Below are positions 63,840 through 64,000 of a stretch of 64,000 bases of DNA, piece after piece; the stretch's first letter is position 1, and every line of letters starts with the position of its first letter. The stretch comes from Thermoflavifilum sp. GTDB lineage: Bacteria > Bacteroidota > Bacteroidia > Chitinophagales > Chitinophagaceae. The notes under the pieces were generated by a model that saw only the letters and a list, made by a program, of their open reading frames with translations, was not told the DNA's origin and did no database searches. Where the stretch lies: assembly GCA_023511875.1 (NCBI GenBank), contig JAIMAQ010000002.1, positions 341,611-405,610 of the forward strand, written 5' to 3'. The translations under genes were made by a program, and so were the position numbers.

Positions 63840-63980
63840 TTTCTTTCTTTGTCTGGAAACTTAAGAAAATTCAAGACTGTTAGAAAAATAGCCAAGGCTT
63901 GCCCCTTCTTTCTTTGTCTTGACACAAAGAAAGAAGCAAAGAAAATTCAAGACTGCCAGAAAAATGGCTGAAATGGGCTC
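63840..63980. repeat. Repeat-rich tail: two related copies plus a hairpin
   Basis: Two related segments share a CTTTCTTTGTC start and an AAAATTCAAGACTG core followed by AGAAAAAT-GC: copy one about 63840-63897, copy two about 63905-63977. Copy two holds a perfect 13-bp inverted repeat (63905-63917 with 63924-63936) around a 6-nt loop. It may be a REP-like or integron-like intergenic repeat. The remaining 222 bp after the regulator contain no gene that I can support. Confidence 0.6.
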
Positions 63981-64000
63981 CATTTCGCTACGGAAAATGA

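Noticed and set aside
1..64000. Search for tRNA, rRNA, CRISPR arrays and insertion sequences
   Set aside because: No cloverleaf-like gene, rRNA segment, spaced direct-repeat array or transposase was recognised by eye. A tRNAscan or Infernal run would settle small RNAs.

Overview
The window reads as chromosomal DNA of a Bacteroidota bacterium, most likely in or near the Chitinophagaceae. Evidence: gliding/type IX secretion genes (gldC, gldB, porT), Bacteroidota-type outer-membrane proteins (DUF6089, DUF3078), a BamA with Skp/OmpH partners, few Shine-Dalgarno sites, and many start-proximal TAnnTTTG boxes, which is the -7 element of Bacteroidota promoters. Almost all sequence is coding. I see no insertion sequence, prophage, CRISPR array, rRNA or tRNA.

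Layout. 1-152: tail of an ABC-2 permease, convergent with an acyl-CoA dehydrogenase. 2.1-5.1 kb: a translationally coupled hydrolase/GT2/GT-B-like cassette. 5.1-6.6 kb: gldC-yqeY-cvpA. 6.6-17.2 kb: an envelope cluster (hydrolase, CBS protein, single-POTRA Omp85, nadK, DUF6089 barrel, uppS, bamA, two ompH, murI). 17.2-18.1 kb: rpmH-rnpA-yidD. 18.3-33.0 kb: a complete complex I operon, nuoA-B-CD-E-F-G-H-I-J-K-L-M-N. 33-45.5 kb: GNAT, serS, nadE, gldB, porT, menG, engB, an RNase H-like protein, a CoA-binding protein, galM, gyrB and an AraC regulator. 45.5-59.6 kb: ileS, a DksA-like protein, an ABC exporter, rbfA, a LolC/E-type permease, the N-terminal half of transketolase, frr, ppk2, a DUF218 protein, mscL, DUF3078, scpA and yceI. 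59.7-63.8 kb: dxs and a LytS/LytTR two-component pair. The last ~160 bp is a repeat-rich tail.

How the genes fit together. UppS supplies the lipid carrier and MurI the D-glutamate for cell-wall synthesis, while BamA and the two OmpH chaperones build the outer membrane that holds the many beta-barrels. GldB, GldC and PorT belong to gliding/T9SS. The complex I operon looks like the Escherichia coli form of the enzyme: nuoC and nuoD are fused, NuoG carries the extra N7 cysteine set, and NuoB, NuoG and NuoI closely resemble the enterobacterial proteins. MenG supplies the menaquinone this enzyme would reduce.

The points I consider most worth checking are the E. coli-type complex I, possible leaderless transcripts of menG and araC, a promoter/mini-ORF/hairpin arrangement before ileS, a terminator-like hairpin directly before murI, a DksA-like protein with a histone-like tail and a degenerate zinc finger, and an orphan transketolase half. 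I did not find an obviously new multi-gene system.
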